Notes under the pieces: generated by a model | What the model was told of the DNA's origin: nothing | Databases searched by the model: none | Seen by the model: only the letters and a program-made list of their open reading frames with translations | Origin: a virus | Virus record (IMG/VR): IMGVR_UViG_3300030117_000278 | Coordinates: 1 to 22,861 of that record | Length of the DNA: 22,861 bases | Reading direction: 5' to 3' (one strand) | Translations under genes and position numbers: made by a program | In this document: positions 22,378-22,861 of the stretch, in pieces | Layout: each line of letters begins with the position of its first letter | Numbering within the stretch: the first letter of the stretch is position 1

Positions 22378-22861
22378 TATTCAATCTCCGTTAAACATAT
22401 ATGAGTACGACATCTACTTGTATAGGATTGGTCTGCGTCATTTTCAGTTCTATTTACATATAATGTTGTAGAGCCGTCTCCAGAACCAAAATAAAATTTA
22501 TAATCTACTTGATTAGTTGTACTTGGACTATCAACAATCGTTCCACCAAACCAAGCAGTAGACCTGTTACCATCTCCACCTCTGTCATAGTTACCTGCAA
22601 TAGCTGCTTGACGATTACCAGATGCATCGCCTGATAAACCTGTAACATGTGAATAACCACCACTATTTATTTGTCTATACAACCTCATTCGTAATCCAGC
22701 AGTGTCTCCAGCATGTCTTACTTGTGGTATAAAAAAATCTATTTTTATTTTGTTTGATGATGATGTTGGTGTTATTGAATATGCTTTTGTACCAGCATGG
22801 TCTGAAGTAGAATTAGTAACACTTATGGTATAACTTAAATGGTCACTATCAGCTACAGTTT
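22377..22861 (-). CDS. Tail fibre-type beta-rich protein, C-terminal part (cut by right edge)
   Basis: About 160 residues are visible, and the frame stays open through base 22861, so the start is outside the window. The Met at 22688 is internal, because coding of the same character continues upstream of it (for example SYTISVTNSTSDHAGTKAYS and ITPTSSSNKIKIDFFIPQVR). The SSNKIKID motif matches SSNKLKID of the 192-aa gene at 20437-21015, showing shared fold and likely duplication. The C-terminus has Gly/Ser/Asp-rich strands and ends in CRTHICLTEIE. Probably a fibre or tip protein. Confidence 0.7.
   Translation of the reverse strand, partial: TVADSDHLSYTISVTNSTSDHAGTKAYSITPTSSSNKIKIDFFIPQVRHAGDTAGLRMRLYRQINSGGYSHVTGLSGDASGNRQAAIAGNYDRGGDGNRSTAWFGGTIVDSPSTTNQVDYKFYFGSGDGSTTLYVNRTENDADQSYTSRCRTHICLTEIE

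Noticed and set aside
22377-22688. A complete 103-aa gene starting at the Met at 22688
   Set aside because: The frame continues open to the window edge with the same protein character and a motif shared with the 192-aa gene, so the Met is internal and the gene is partial.
1-22861. tRNA genes or a phage attachment site
   Set aside because: No cloverleaf-like segment or integrase was noticed on reading; there is almost no noncoding space to hold one. A tRNA search program would be decisive.

Overview
This window looks like about 23 kb of a tailed bacteriophage genome, most likely a short-tailed (podovirus-like) phage of an AT-rich marine bacterium. The DNA is visibly AT-rich. All 25 genes I can support lie on the minus strand, so transcription runs from right to left. 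They are packed end to start, with many TAATG, TAAATG or ATGA junctions, and there is no intergenic gap longer than about 40 bases. Several proteins are of types I associate with marine phages, probably of SAR11-like hosts: tail-fibre starts with the GTWGD motif, DADADTS/DTDDQID repeats, and the SSNK(I/L)KID signature. The host assignment is inference.

In transcription order, the first block (22861 to about 17815) is a tail-fibre and receptor-binding region. It holds a beta-rich protein cut by the right edge, a 102-aa small protein, a fibre protein with a 42-residue repeat, a paralogue of the edge protein, a 129-aa repeat protein, a tail fibre ending in an intramolecular chaperone (peptidase S74) domain, and a polyglycine-rich adhesin-like protein. 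A good sigma70-type promoter sits just before the S74 fibre gene. The next block (17815 to 13744) holds a 271-aa orphan, a cupin-like protein, a 721-aa tail-hub or head-closure protein, a 54-aa gene, and two small proteins. The 54-aa gene fills what would otherwise look like a 160-base gap.

From 13751 to 12050 there are two overlapping glycosyltransferases, one GT-B and one GT-A. From 12011 to 3600 comes the virion interior module: a structural protein, a GNAT-like protein of 137 aa, and three large proteins of 351, 897 and 1101 aa. The order and sizes recall T7 gp13-gp14-gp15-gp16 (GNAT-like protein followed by the ejection proteins). From 3600 to 1206 there is a cluster of four small-to-medium envelope proteins, two with a membrane anchor plus coiled coil and two with Sec signal peptides. 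These overlap each other by up to 134 bases in different frames and may be lysis or envelope-related. The window ends with a short UDP-sugar 6-dehydrogenase and the start of a PD-(D/E)XK exonuclease cut by the left edge.

The likely joint logic is as follows. The fibres and adhesin recognise the host, the hub and ejection proteins deliver DNA, and the envelope cluster may open or modify the cell envelope late in infection. The glycosyltransferases and the sugar dehydrogenase suggest that a glycan is added to virion proteins or to the host surface. The most unusual spots are the nested envelope genes at 1206-3376 and the glycosyltransferase junction near 12820-12845, where the second enzyme has no ATG start and an A6 run precedes the stop of the first.
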